A DNA stretch of 64,000 nt from Bacillota bacterium (GCA_030706015.1 JAUZPI010000004.1:1-64000), one strand, 5' to 3'; shown: positions 1-9,741, numbered from the stretch's first letter. Notes: a model not told the origin generated them from the letters alone. Translations and numbers: made by a program.

Positions 1-1164
1 TCTTGGAACATGGTATCTGTGCCAGCTAAAACTCCAAGAATACTAAAAGGAATAAAAGAGTATAAGGAAAACAGTACCTTTGGTCATTCAGTAAATATAA
101 AGGAAAGCAAGGTATCCAATAGAATATTCTGGTTAAACACAGAAAATGGAGTTCCGCTTTATGCCTATGCTCCTATAAGACTTTATGAGAAAAACTATGA
201 AGAAACTATATTTGAAAAAGAGGGAATAGGAAGACATTTAGTACAAACAAGAGAAAATAACTGGGCATACCTTCCTTCACCAATACCAGAAGCATCCTGG
301 GGTACAACTCACCTAAACGAAAGAGTTAAGAGATATAACAATGAAGTAAGAGAATTATTCGATAAAGCTGTGAAGCTTGGATGCATTGTAGATACTAAGG
401 CTATGAGTAATTCCGTATTCAAATGTATACCAACTATAGCTTTTGATATAGATGAATTTACTTCAAAATATGATTTAGGCTTAGAAGAAGGAAAAGCGCC
501 TAACGTAGCTGAAATAAGAAGATGTGTTGGAGATCTTAGAAAACTTCTAGCAGATAAGCTTTCACTAATCGAACATGCAGATATGCAGAAATACTATATA
601 TTCGACAGCAGGGATGATAAATCTGCTAAGGAAAACTTTATAAGAAGTCCAAAGCTAATTGAACTAATAAAAGAAGAAGTATCAAAATATGAAGGAATAC
701 AAGGAAAGATAGAAGAATTGCAGGGCTTCCTTCATAACCTTGATAAGGCAACAAGAGTTATGGACGAATTTATACAAGCAATGTATACAGAAACGATCTG
801 TAAAAAAGGTGTGGTATACATGTATGACAAGGATGTTGATGAAAGAACTGATATAGAGCCTTTTGTGAATCTGATGAAGCAAAAGCAGTATCCTGAGTTT
901 ACTATCTTCAATAAGTTTTGGGAGCTTGACGATAAATATAAGAATGTAGTTAATGCAAAGTCTGACAAAAGACTTGGAGAGCTTTCTATGGAGGAAGGAA
1001 CTAAAACACTTTATGATAGAATTCTTACCATGATTGAGATTTACTCTAAGAGCGTAGAGGAGCTTGACTATAGAAGATATGAGTTAGACAATGGTGATGA
1101 ATTATATAGTTTCTATTTCAACGTACTTGATAAGCTAAAGGAAATAAAGAAAAACGTGGAATAG
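1..1164 (+). CDS. C-terminal part of a large protein, possibly tubulin-like (partial at window start)
   Basis: The frame is open from the first base and ends at a TAA/TAG region at 1164, so the true start lies upstream; the methionine at 10 has no ribosome site in front of it and should not be taken as the start. The 388 visible residues are soluble, charged and mostly helical, with no membrane segment and no nucleotide-binding motif. The stretch NRIFWLNTENGVPLYAYAP followed by a WAYLPSPIPEASW motif is reminiscent of the C-terminal part of long bacterial tubulin-like (Tubulin_2) proteins that are found beside vWA and GTPase genes; I recall this only as a pattern and the diagnostic GTP-binding N-terminus is outside the window. 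A terminator follows at 1181-1212. Co-directional with the GTPase/GAP1/vWA genes downstream, which is the main support for a shared function. Confidence 0.5.
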   Translation, partial: SWNMVSVPAKTPRILKGIKEYKENSTFGHSVNIKESKVSNRIFWLNTENGVPLYAYAPIRLYEKNYEETIFEKEGIGRHLVQTRENNWAYLPSPIPEASWGTTHLNERVKRYNNEVRELFDKAVKLGCIVDTKAMSNSVFKCIPTIAFDIDEFTSKYDLGLEEGKAPNVAEIRRCVGDLRKLLADKLSLIEHADMQKYYIFDSRDDKSAKENFIRSPKLIELIKEEVSKYEGIQGKIEELQGFLHNLDKATRVMDEFIQAMYTETICKKGVVYMYDKDVDERTDIEPFVNLMKQKQYPEFTIFNKFWELDDKYKNVVNAKSDKRLGELSMEEGTKTLYDRILTMIEIYSKSVEELDYRRYELDNGDELYSFYFNVLDKLKEIKKNVE

Positions 1165-1180
1165 ATGAAGTTTTATTAAG

Positions 1181-1212
1181 AAGCTTAGTGGGATATTCCA
1201 CTAAGTTTCTTG
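1181..1212 (+). terminator. Intrinsic terminator-like hairpin
   Basis: CTTAGTGG at 1184-1191 pairs with CCACTAAG at 1198-1205 around a 6-nt loop, followed by TTTCTTGG. It separates the first partial gene from the HAD gene, so the downstream genes may be a separate transcription unit. Confidence 0.6.
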
Positions 1213-1234
1213 GTAAATTAAAGGGGGGTTTTAA

Positions 1235-1894
1235 GTGTTAGAGGCAGTTATTTTTGATATGGATGGTGTAATTATTGATAGTGAACCAATTCATTTTGAG
1301 GTAGATAAATGTACATTGAAGCATTGTGATATTGATATCCTTGATGAAGAATTAAATGAATATGTAGGTATGACTAATCCGGAAATGTGGTCCAGATTAC
1401 GTGAGAAATACAATATCATATTATCTGTTGAGGAATTAATAAAATTACAGATGGAGTTGAAACTGACTATTCTTGATGAACGAGATGTGGTTCCAATAGA
1501 TGGGGTTACGGCTTTATTAAAGGAATTGAAGGATAACAATATAAAAATAGCTTTAGCATCCTCATCTCCAAGAGAATTCATCATGGCAGTATTGAAAAAA
1601 TTTAATATTGAAGAGTATTTTATCAAAATATTAAGCGGTGAAGAAGTTACGAAGGGTAAGCCAGCACCTGATATTTTTCAGGAGGTTTCAAGAATGTTAG
1701 AAGTTAAGCCTGAAAAATGTATTGTTATTGAGGATTCAAGGAATGGGGTAAAGGCGGCAAAGGCTGCAGATATGAAATGCATAGGTTTTAAAAATATAAA
1801 CTCTGGCAATCAGGATTTATCTAAAGCAGATTTAATGGTTGATAGTTTAGAAGAAGTTAATTTAGCTATAATTAAAGGTTTATTCGTAGATTAA
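1235..1894 (+). CDS. HAD-superfamily hydrolase, beta-phosphoglucomutase-like
   Basis: Predicted soluble sugar-phosphate phosphatase or phosphoglucomutase of the HAD subfamily I with an alpha-helical cap. Motif I is FDMDGV with nucleophile D8 and acid/base D10, motif II is the S in ALASSSP, motif III is the lysine in KGKPAPDIF, and motif IV is IVIEDSRNG. The 219-aa length is normal for the family. The start is GTG at 1235 behind a strong AAGGGGGG site. The substrate cannot be told from sequence. It lies 22 bp upstream of a GNAT gene and both sit between the partial first gene and the 794-aa protein, so they look like ordinary metabolic genes co-transcribed with or inserted into the GTPase cluster. 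Confidence 0.85.
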   Translation: MLEAVIFDMDGVIIDSEPIHFEVDKCTLKHCDIDILDEELNEYVGMTNPEMWSRLREKYNIILSVEELIKLQMELKLTILDERDVVPIDGVTALLKELKDNNIKIALASSSPREFIMAVLKKFNIEEYFIKILSGEEVTKGKPAPDIFQEVSRMLEVKPEKCIVIEDSRNGVKAAKAADMKCIGFKNINSGNQDLSKADLMVDSLEEVNLAIIKGLFVD

Positions 1895-1915
1895 AGCAAC
1901 TAGGAGGGGAACACT

Positions 1916-2341
1916 TTGAATTCATATAAATTAGCTGAGAGAAAGCCCACTGTTGATGAGTTTGTTAAGCTGAGGAATTCAGTAAGCTGGGGGATACCAA
2001 CAAAGGAAGCGGTAGTAAAAGGGTTAGATAATTCTCTATACGGAGTTGTTGCTATTGCTAATGACGAAGTCATTGGAATGATAAGAGTGGTGGGAGATTG
2101 GAGTACCTGCTTTTATATTCAAGATGTTATTGTGGATCCAAGGCATCAAGGTAAAGGTATTGGAAAAGGCATGATGAAAAAGGTTATGGAATTCATTTCA
2201 GGCAATGCATGTGAGGGAGCAATCGTGGGACTTATGGCTGCAAGGGGGAAAGAAGAATTTTATGAGAAATTTGGTTTCTGGAAAAGACCCAATGAGAATT
2301 TTGGTCATGGTATGATGCAGTTTTGGGAGAATAAGCTGTAA
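1916..2341 (+). CDS. GNAT-family N-acetyltransferase
   Basis: A 141-aa single-domain acetyltransferase that should transfer an acetyl group from acetyl-CoA to an amine. The acetyl-CoA pyrophosphate loop is visible as RHQGKGIGKG after the strand IQDVIVDP (motif A), and YEKFGF near the C-terminus is the usual motif B tyrosine region. The start is TTG at 1916, chosen because TAGGAGGGGA sits 8-10 bases upstream and no ATG precedes the conserved fold. It is 22 bp from the HAD gene and 22 bp from the 794-aa gene, so it is probably in one operon with both. The substrate is unknown. Confidence 0.85.
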   Translation: MNSYKLAERKPTVDEFVKLRNSVSWGIPTKEAVVKGLDNSLYGVVAIANDEVIGMIRVVGDWSTCFYIQDVIVDPRHQGKGIGKGMMKKVMEFISGNACEGAIVGLMAARGKEEFYEKFGFWKRPNENFGHGMMQFWENKL

Positions 2342-2362
2342 GATTATTATTGGAGGTTTACT

Positions 2363-4747
2363 ATGGAAGATTTATTTAAGCAGTTTTCTGATGAATATAC
2401 TTTATATGTGAATAAGCAAATATACAGCGAAGATGGACCTAGAAAAGTAAATAATCCAGTTCTTTTTGTGTTTATAGGCGATAAAACTATAGATGCTTCT
2501 AAAGCAATTTATGAAGACGTAAATAAGAACTGGGACAATAACGGCGGAATTATATTCTTAAATATATTCTCGAAAGAAGTACTGCAGGGAGAAAATAGAG
2601 TAAACTTCAATATTGGATATAAAGAAGATGGAAGTAAGAATTTAAGAAGAAATATTAGTGAAAGTTTTTATAATAACGAAGAACTGCTAAAAAAGCTTAA
2701 CGAGGCAGTAGTGAGTGTAAAAAATAATATATTGAACTCAGGGAGGATGTTTCCATCTTTTGAGAGAATTAATATATCAGTAATTACTGGCGCTGATGAT
2801 CCATTAAATATACTAATACCTGAAATCACTCTGCTAATAAAAACAAAACTAAGTCAGCATTTTAGAATGGTTTTTGCGGATTTATATACGCTTTTACAGG
2901 AGAAAAGTGAAGGAGATTCCTTTTTATCAGCTGCGTATGCAGTGAGCTTCTTTAAGGAGCTTGAATATATACAAAGCCCCAAATTTTGTTTTGATAAACC
3001 CATAGAGGTTTTTGGAAGTGACAAAAAATTATCTGTAATTAATGATAATAAGCCCTTGTTTGAGTTGGTTTACATCCTATCTGATACAAATGAAAAAGGG
3101 GTAATACCTAACAATAGCTTAGAGGATAATTATCAGATAATATCATACATAAATTTGTTAAAGAACAGAAATATAAACATAGATACCTATGACACAGAAA
3201 ACCAATACTATGATAACACTAGATTTAAAAGGAATATTTCTGGTGAAGATGAGGGACTAATATTGTCTACAGCAGGGCTGGCAAAGGTGAAAAGACCTAA
3301 CAGTGCAGTGGCAGTTATGGTATTATCTATAGTTTTCGATGATGTAATGTTCAAATTACAACAAATGTCAAAGAAAAGCACAGAGGAAATACTAAGAGTA
3401 TTTAAGTTGGATAATGACAGCCTTAACTTAAAAGTATCAAGCTTCATACCATCGGATAAGAAAATTGAAGATATGACAGCACTTATGACTATAAGCTCTG
3501 ACATATCATCTAAGAGGTTTGGTAAAATCACTTTGAGAGATGTGGAAGAACTATTATATGGAGAAAACTGCAGTAACTTCTTTATAGAAAATTTTCAGCA
3601 GCCTTTATATAATTCTATCCATGAGAAAAACTTCTATGAAGAACTGAAAAATACTGTATATGAAAGTGTATGTAATAATTCTAAATATGGACTATACAGT
3701 GCCTATGCTTGGACGGCGCAGGAATCAAGAGAAGCTTCAGGAACAATCATAGATTATATTAAAGAAAGTAATAAGATTATTGACACAAATATTTCAGATT
3801 TAGAAAGTGAAATTAATGAAATATATAACATGCGCCCTCAGATGCCATCTATGTTAAGAAGCATGTTTGGAGGAAATAATGGCATTGAAGAGATAAAAAA
3901 ACAGCTTTTTACAGAAGTTTACGGCAGAAGATTAGAAATATTAATGCTTAAAGGAAGGCAGGAAATATTAAATAAGTATGAAGTCTTTATCATTAATCTT
4001 CATGAGGAAATTAAAAATCAGGTAACAAAGCTGTACAGCATGGAAGAAGAGCTTAGCAGCTACGCATCAGGATTAGCGAAACATCAAGATGATTATATAG
4101 GGCAAAACATAAGGGAATATTATACAAACGTAGTAAAGGGCATAATATCAAAGTTAGAGGATACATATGGAGAGAACTTTTACTTTCAAGATAATTTCCT
4201 TGGAAATATCTCAACGTTATTAAAAGAGGATGATAGAGGTTCAGTTTCGGCTACAGGAGATTCTTTCATAAAAAAACTTAGCAGGATTTGTGAAAGATAT
4301 ATATTGTCGCAGCAGGACTTTCTAAAATCTTTCGAAGAAGAATTAAGTGAAAGAGCCAATATAACTATGGAGCAGTGGAATAACAAAGTGTTGTCTAAGG
4401 AAGAACTATATAGAAAGCTTTATAACATTCTGGAGGACAATTCTGTAGTAAAAGTCTACATAATGAACTACGATGTTTCGAGATACATAGAGAAATACTT
4501 TTTCGGAGATTACAGTAACGAATTTATTAAGTATGCCTTGAATTTTGATAGAGAAACCAGAAGCTACAAGATTGGTTATGTACATGAAAAGCGTGTAAGT
4601 GGTATTGAAAAGCTTCAACTAATGGGTGGCTTTAAGCTAAAGGATATTATATATGTAAAAAATGCAGCAAGATACTACGATGCCTGTATAGCCAACGGCT
4701 ATGGATTCCACAACAGCAATGAATTGGAGGTGTATTATGAAAACTAA
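2363..4747 (+). CDS. Large protein of unknown function in the GTPase/vWA cluster
   Basis: I do not recognise a defined family in this 794-aa protein. It has no signal peptide or membrane segment. The N-terminal 300 residues alternate strand and helix (NPVLFVFIGD, INISVITGADDP, FELVYILSDTNEKG), which recalls the arrangement around the ISDxNExG-like segment of bacterial tubulin-like proteins, but no G-rich GTP loop is present. The central and C-terminal parts (about 440-720) are long charged helices, some likely coiled coil, around a short PQMPSMLRSMFGG loop. The start is ATG 2363 behind TTGGAGG. Its end overlaps the vWA gene by 11 bp, suggesting translational coupling. It could be a scaffold, adaptor or degenerate tubulin-like partner for the GTPase system; this is inference from position only. 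Confidence 0.55.
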   Translation: MEDLFKQFSDEYTLYVNKQIYSEDGPRKVNNPVLFVFIGDKTIDASKAIYEDVNKNWDNNGGIIFLNIFSKEVLQGENRVNFNIGYKEDGSKNLRRNISESFYNNEELLKKLNEAVVSVKNNILNSGRMFPSFERINISVITGADDPLNILIPEITLLIKTKLSQHFRMVFADLYTLLQEKSEGDSFLSAAYAVSFFKELEYIQSPKFCFDKPIEVFGSDKKLSVINDNKPLFELVYILSDTNEKGVIPNNSLEDNYQIISYINLLKNRNINIDTYDTENQYYDNTRFKRNISGEDEGLILSTAGLAKVKRPNSAVAVMVLSIVFDDVMFKLQQMSKKSTEEILRVFKLDNDSLNLKVSSFIPSDKKIEDMTALMTISSDISSKRFGKITLRDVEELLYGENCSNFFIENFQQPLYNSIHEKNFYEELKNTVYESVCNNSKYGLYSAYAWTAQESREASGTIIDYIKESNKIIDTNISDLESEINEIYNMRPQMPSMLRSMFGGNNGIEEIKKQLFTEVYGRRLEILMLKGRQEILNKYEVFIINLHEEIKNQVTKLYSMEEELSSYASGLAKHQDDYIGQNIREYYTNVVKGIISKLEDTYGENFYFQDNFLGNISTLLKEDDRGSVSATGDSFIKKLSRICERYILSQQDFLKSFEEELSERANITMEQWNNKVLSKEELYRKLYNILEDNSVVKVYIMNYDVSRYIEKYFFGDYSNEFIKYALNFDRETRSYKIGYVHEKRVSGIEKLQLMGGFKLKDIIYVKNAARYYDACIANGYGFHNSNELEVYYEN

Positions 4748-6017
4748 GATAAACGGTATTATGGTTTTATTCAGCGTTATAGGGGGACTAATAGGTTTCG
4801 TTATGGGAGAGGTCTTGCTGGGAAGTTTCCAGTACTCCATGCCCCATAGTCTTCTTATGGGAATATATTTTGGGCAATTGGCGTTTTTTATAGGTGTTAT
4901 GTGTCTTATCGCAGAGATGATAAGCCCAAGAATCAATGGTCATGCGTGGAAAAACAATTATGCAAGAACCTCTTGGAAGTTTTTAATTCCATGCACTTTG
5001 GTGGCTTTATTTATAGCAGCTACAATATTGCAGTTTTTATATGAAATTAATTTTAAGGGTCAAAAAGTAATTAATGATGTTGCAATAGCCGTAGATACTT
5101 CTGGGAGTATGAGCAACACGGATCCTAAAAATGAAAGATTTGAAGCAGTTAAAAATTTACTAAATAATATGAATTCAGATAATAGGGCAGCCATTTATGT
5201 ATTTAATGACAAAGCTGAACAGGTGCTGGCTATGACCCAAATTACCGCAGAGGTTAGAGCAGAAGTTGATGAAAAGCTTAAGCAGTACGAAACTCCAGCA
5301 GGTCATACAAATATGAAGGACGCTCTTGATAAAGCTCTTTTACATATAAATGAAACCGCAGAAAGCGGCAGGAATGCTATGGTTATTTTACTTTCTGATG
5401 GTGGAGATAATTACGATTTAGGAGCTAAGTTTAATGAGACCATGAAGCCTTATGAAGATAAGGGTATACCAGTTTACACAATAGGTATGGCTAAAGAAAA
5501 TAATTTTGACACCTTAAAGAGTATAGCTAGAGCTACTGGAGGCAACTATTATAGCGTAAGTGATGTGAAGGATTTAAAAGATGTATTTAAGAAAATCTAT
5601 TTGGATAGGCAGCAGCGATTATTGGTGGACAAGAGAAATGGACTTGATCAGAACAGTGGTGTATATGCATTCCTAAGAGTACTATTTATAGCGCTTATTG
5701 GAACAGCTATAGCTGTTAGTGTAAGTTTTATTTTTGATAACAAGTTTTTACTTAAAGGCTTTATAATTGGCGGTGCTATTTCTGGGGTGATTGCAGGTTT
5801 TATATTAGAAATTGGATTTAACAGTGTACCTTGGTTTGGTAGTCTTTATAGAGGACTTGCAGCTGCAATTATAGCTTTTGTATTTACTTTATTTTCAAGA
5901 GTACAGGATATAGATGAAGGATCAAAAAAATCCTTTAGAAAAAATAGCAGCTTAGTATCCAACAGCAGCGGCTATAGGCGTAACTCAGGCTCAAGTAATA
6001 ATAATAGCTTTAAATAG
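4737..6017 (+). CDS. Membrane-anchored von Willebrand factor A (vWA) domain protein
   Basis: A 426-aa protein with two N-terminal membrane segments (about 8-28 and 41-63), a third at 82-102, a vWA domain at 114-300, and three C-terminal membrane segments from about 325 on, then a Ser/Asn-rich tail. The metal-ion-dependent adhesion site is complete: DTSGS at 120-124, T191 in GHTNM, and D221 in LLSDGG. Such domains bind partners through a divalent metal. The start chosen is ATG 4737 behind TTGGAGGTG; an upstream in-frame ATG at 4701 lacks a ribosome site. It overlaps the 794-aa gene by 11 bp and is followed 14 bp later by the next gene. It probably presents the vWA domain to other members of the cluster at the membrane. 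Confidence 0.85.
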   Translation: MKTKINGIMVLFSVIGGLIGFVMGEVLLGSFQYSMPHSLLMGIYFGQLAFFIGVMCLIAEMISPRINGHAWKNNYARTSWKFLIPCTLVALFIAATILQFLYEINFKGQKVINDVAIAVDTSGSMSNTDPKNERFEAVKNLLNNMNSDNRAAIYVFNDKAEQVLAMTQITAEVRAEVDEKLKQYETPAGHTNMKDALDKALLHINETAESGRNAMVILLSDGGDNYDLGAKFNETMKPYEDKGIPVYTIGMAKENNFDTLKSIARATGGNYYSVSDVKDLKDVFKKIYLDRQQRLLVDKRNGLDQNSGVYAFLRVLFIALIGTAIAVSVSFIFDNKFLLKGFIIGGAISGVIAGFILEIGFNSVPWFGSLYRGLAAAIIAFVFTLFSRVQDIDEGSKKSFRKNSSLVSNSSGYRRNSGSSNNNSFK

Positions 6018-6031
6018 ATTGGAGATATTTT

Positions 6032-6670
6032 ATGGAAATTAGGGAGTTAATGCCGGAGGAGGAAGGCATAGGAATAATAAGGTATGAACTGACAAAGGAA
6101 AAGTTTTCGATAAGATGGGATTGGCCAAAGGATAAGGAACTTGTCTACATATTCAAAATTAAGGGTATAGATGAGATTAGTATAGATGAACTATTTCATT
6201 TAAAACCCAAGCTGTATACAAAGGATGAATACAAAGAATTTAATGGATATGTAGAGCAAATTGAAGAGATAAATCAATACACTTTTTACATATTTTCTGC
6301 CTCAGAAGATGAGGAGGAAATAGTTCTGGTTAAGCAAGACGATGGGAAGAATCGAATTACGTTGAGTACAGGAAAACCAAATATATTATATGAGATAGAT
6401 GAAAAAAAGGCTATTTTCTCTAAAGTGAAAACTGTTACCATAACTATAAGGCCGGATATTAATATAAAAAAGGAAGTACTTTGTTATGTTAAAAAAGAAG
6501 GGGCATATCCGCAGAGTGTAGAGGACGGAGTAAAATTTGATTTTGTTTCAGATTTTAGAGCAGGTACAAATGTGATGCCCTCTATTTCAATAAAAAAGAA
6601 TGAATTTATAAAAGTTTTCTTTAAGGACCCTATGAAATATGGAAATGCTTATAATTTGATGCAAAAGTAG
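6032..6670 (+). CDS. Beta-rich protein of unknown function
   Basis: A 212-aa protein I do not recognise. It is soluble, acidic, rich in alternating hydrophobic residues typical of beta strands (TFYIFSASEDEEEIVLV, KTVTITIRPD), and has no cysteine motif or nucleotide site. It reads like one or two beta-sandwich or jelly-roll units. The start is ATG 6032 with GGAG 7 nt upstream. It lies between the vWA and GTPase genes (14 bp and 36 bp gaps) in the same direction, so it is likely part of the same complex or pathway. Confidence 0.6.
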   Translation: MEIRELMPEEEGIGIIRYELTKEKFSIRWDWPKDKELVYIFKIKGIDEISIDELFHLKPKLYTKDEYKEFNGYVEQIEEINQYTFYIFSASEDEEEIVLVKQDDGKNRITLSTGKPNILYEIDEKKAIFSKVKTVTITIRPDINIKKEVLCYVKKEGAYPQSVEDGVKFDFVSDFRAGTNVMPSISIKKNEFIKVFFKDPMKYGNAYNLMQK

Positions 6671-6706
6671 CAGTAAGCAGAGGTTGCTTGGAGGTGAAAA
6701 GGTTAT

Positions 6707-7987
6707 ATGGGTTTATTTAATTTATTCGGAGGTTCTAAGGATAAAAATAATATTAAAAATGTAGTGAAAAGAATGCCAATGGAAAAAGGGCCATTCAAAA
6801 TTACGTGCCCTTATTGTTTTATTAGGTTTACCACAAATGAGGTGTTATTCAGAGCTTCCCATGCAGAAGAGGGAGACCCTGAATATGAAATGAAAATAGA
6901 TAAACTTTTAAATGAGTATAGAGAAGGCTTAGATATGGATGTGCTTCCTGAGCTTAATGCTATTATAAGTCCTATGGAATTACCAAGAGAAAGTCGTTTT
7001 GAGGTGGATGGTGTACTTCTTGAGGTAAAGGATAAATACGATAAGGTATCTAAGGAGAGACTTTGTCCATACTGTCATAATATACTTCCAAATACCTCTG
7101 GAAGAGGTCCTACGAAGGTTATTTCTGTGATAGGATCATCTCAGGCAGGTAAGTCAGTATATATGACATCGCTTCTTTACACTTTAGAACGATATACTGC
7201 TGAAAGGTTTAATGCTTCACTTACAGCTGGAAGTTCAAAATATAATGAGGAAATAAAGCAGAATCAAAGAATTATTTTTGAGTACAATAAAATGCTGGAT
7301 CCGACTCCTAAGCAGCATATAGACCCTTTGATTGAGAATTTAAAGTTTAAGGATGATTCAAGACCTGCAGGAACTTTTGTTTTTTACGATATTCCAGGAG
7401 AAGGAATGTCAGATCAAGTCTATATAGATAAGCATGGAGCACACATTAAGAATTCGGATGGAATTATTTTTTTGGTAGATCCCCTTCAAATGAGAAGTAT
7501 AAGAAAAAAATTGACTATAACCAATAAAGAGGATAAGGGGGATTTTACTGAAAGATATCAAGAGCCTAAGGATATTGTGGTAAATTTAATTGAGAATTTT
7601 ATAATGAAACAATCTGGAGAAAGAACAAATATACCAACAGCTGTAGTGGTTACTAAGAGTGATATGCTGAAGAACTTAAATGATGAAGATTATATAAGCG
7701 AGAATAGTAATGCATTTAGAAATTGTGAACATAAGACCTTCTTCAATTTCAATGAATTTGACAATATTGATGGTGAGATAAAAAGATTTATGAGCAAGGT
7801 AAACAGTCCTTTTAAGGGTGTTATGGATACTTATTTTTCAAATACAGCTTATTTTGCAGTATCTGCACTTGGTGGAAATCCTCGAAATCTTAGTATGGGT
7901 GATGGTGTAGTTACACCTATTAGGGTGGATGAACCCTTTTTATGGCTTTTATATCAAATGGGATATATAGATGGAGGGCGAGAGTAA
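6707..7987 (+). CDS. Zinc-ribbon P-loop GTPase (TRAFAC-like, DO-GTPase type)
   Basis: A 426-aa predicted GTPase. A four-cysteine zinc ribbon is split by an insert (C34-P-Y-C37 and C120-P-Y-C123) and precedes the GTPase domain. P-loop GSSQAGKS lies at 143-150, the G3 motif DIPG at 228-231 and a G4-like TKSD at 316-319. There is no signal peptide or membrane segment. The layout fits the TRAFAC-class double-GTPase/DO-GTPase families known to be encoded beside GTPase-associated protein 1 (GAP1) genes. The start is ATG 6707 behind GGAGGTGAAAAGG. Its stop TAA shares one base with the ATG of the GAP1 gene, indicating tight translational coupling and probably a complex. Confidence 0.8.
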   Translation: MGLFNLFGGSKDKNNIKNVVKRMPMEKGPFKITCPYCFIRFTTNEVLFRASHAEEGDPEYEMKIDKLLNEYREGLDMDVLPELNAIISPMELPRESRFEVDGVLLEVKDKYDKVSKERLCPYCHNILPNTSGRGPTKVISVIGSSQAGKSVYMTSLLYTLERYTAERFNASLTAGSSKYNEEIKQNQRIIFEYNKMLDPTPKQHIDPLIENLKFKDDSRPAGTFVFYDIPGEGMSDQVYIDKHGAHIKNSDGIIFLVDPLQMRSIRKKLTITNKEDKGDFTERYQEPKDIVVNLIENFIMKQSGERTNIPTAVVVTKSDMLKNLNDEDYISENSNAFRNCEHKTFFNFNEFDNIDGEIKRFMSKVNSPFKGVMDTYFSNTAYFAVSALGGNPRNLSMGDGVVTPIRVDEPFLWLLYQMGYIDGGRE

Positions 7988-9741
7988 TGATACAGCAGCA
8001 TTATTATACTAGGGAGAGAAGAGGATTATACAGCGAAGTTCCAGGATACGATACCATAGCTAAATCAGAAAATTTAAGTGATACTTTTATAAAGAATACA
8101 TTACATCCTTTATGCTTTTATGATTCACCATCAGAACTTGTGGCTAAGAGTATTCAGGATATAGAAGAATATCCAAAGTCATTAGTGTGTGCAAATTTAG
8201 TTTCCGGAGAAATGATTTTAGGAAGTACAGCCTTTATAGGTGCTGACTACACAGGGAAAAGAAACACATTTTTCACACATAACTACGTAATTCCTGTGGA
8301 TAAGAGGGAAAACTTTATAGCAGATGTGGATAAGCTTCTGTGTTTAAACGGATTTAACTACAGTTATGATATAGATAATGGAAGTAAGCTAGAGGAAGTT
8401 GATGATATTTCAATAGATAAAAAACAGTACATTTCTCATGATACGGAAGAACTTATCGAGAAACTTGGAATAGATGAAAATATATTTAAAAAGCTTCTAT
8501 ATGCATGTTTTATATCTTCTGCAAAGAACAAGAAAATATATATAGCTTTAGATACCAGCCCGTCAAAGATATCTATTTACGCTAAAGAATTACTAAGGTT
8601 TTTACTTAGAGGTCTGCCTTTTGAATTAAGAAGGAGATTAGGTTTTATAACTTACATGAGAGAACCTAAAAGTAAGAAATTTATTAATATAGCTTTTGTT
8701 GAAAAGGGAAGTCTAAAAGAAACCAATCCAGAGGTTTCAGCAGGATTTATATTTGATTTTTCACAGAATAATATAAAATGCAGTGGATTTAATGATAGTG
8801 ACTTTTTAAACTTTATATGGAGTAACCTAAATAATGAAATTTTACTAAATAGTTTTTTTCAAGAATTAGATATCATATATAGTGCTTCGAAAACTCATTC
8901 AGAAGATAAGAAAAAGATACCTATTGATAAGTATGATATTCTTTGTAATCTGTTTTTGATGCGTGCCGAGAAAATTAGAGAGGTTGAATTAGAAAGTAAA
9001 ATAATTAAAAATAGCATTCAAAGTAAAAACAAAATATCATATCTAGGGGAGTGCTGTGAATATTTAAAGGAAGCTAGTAGAATTTATCCTAAGGCAAAAG
9101 AATTAAAAACAAGGCTGTATAGATACATTTTAGATGAAATAGAATTATCTATGGTTACCAAAGAAGACATATTAAATATATCTTTAGGTGAACCAGAGGA
9201 TTATAATAATGAACCTATCAAGAATTCATATTATGAGAAGTACAAAGTAATAATATACATGAAGGGAATGTTAAGTGCTGCTGTTGAAATTAGCACTTTA
9301 GAGAATGAATTTCTAAAACTTAGCGATAAATCTCAGGACATAGTGCTAGGTATGATACGAAGATACTTTAAAAATAATCTAAATGCTGAAAACTATAGAA
9401 AGCTATTGATAGGTCTTAATACTAAGAATGACTTTTATGAAATAGTTCAATTTATTTATGAAAATGCAGGAACAGATACAGTAAGGAATTTTATTATTTG
9501 GACTTCTGATAATCTAGAATTATTAAATGAGTCTTCTCAAATGGAGGCCTTTAAGGAGACGGTAAGAGATTATTTTAGGGATTATGATAAAGAGGCATTC
9601 AACGATAGAAAGACATCAGAGGAGTTATTTAGTATAAAGAACAGTCATATAAAAAGCTTATTAAGGGATATACAGATAGATAGTTCTAATGGCATCAGAA
9701 AATTATATCTTAAAACTATAAAATCCATAGGAGGTAGGTAA
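7987..9741 (+). CDS. GTPase-associated protein 1 (GAP1)-like partner of the GTPase
   Basis: A 584-aa soluble protein. The first residues, IQQHYYTRERRGLYS followed by PGYDTIAKS and a CFYDSP motif, match my memory of the N-terminal domain of GAP1 proteins, which occur next to DO-type GTPases. The middle (about 60-290) has mixed strands and helices, and the rest (300-584) is helical. It starts at ATG 7987, overlapping the GTPase stop codon by one base, with GGAGGG 8-13 bases upstream; a longer frame back to 7942 would overlap the GTPase gene by 46 bp and lacks a site. It probably regulates or is regulated by the GTPase; biochemical activity is unknown. Confidence 0.75.
   Translation: MIQQHYYTRERRGLYSEVPGYDTIAKSENLSDTFIKNTLHPLCFYDSPSELVAKSIQDIEEYPKSLVCANLVSGEMILGSTAFIGADYTGKRNTFFTHNYVIPVDKRENFIADVDKLLCLNGFNYSYDIDNGSKLEEVDDISIDKKQYISHDTEELIEKLGIDENIFKKLLYACFISSAKNKKIYIALDTSPSKISIYAKELLRFLLRGLPFELRRRLGFITYMREPKSKKFINIAFVEKGSLKETNPEVSAGFIFDFSQNNIKCSGFNDSDFLNFIWSNLNNEILLNSFFQELDIIYSASKTHSEDKKKIPIDKYDILCNLFLMRAEKIREVELESKIIKNSIQSKNKISYLGECCEYLKEASRIYPKAKELKTRLYRYILDEIELSMVTKEDILNISLGEPEDYNNEPIKNSYYEKYKVIIYMKGMLSAAVEISTLENEFLKLSDKSQDIVLGMIRRYFKNNLNAENYRKLLIGLNTKNDFYEIVQFIYENAGTDTVRNFIIWTSDNLELLNESSQMEAFKETVRDYFRDYDKEAFNDRKTSEELFSIKNSHIKSLLRDIQIDSSNGIRKLYLKTIKSIGGR

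Noticed and set aside
1..1164. Reading the first gene as a complete 384-aa protein starting at position 10
   Set aside because: The frame is open from base 1 and there is no ribosome site; the gene is cut by the window edge.
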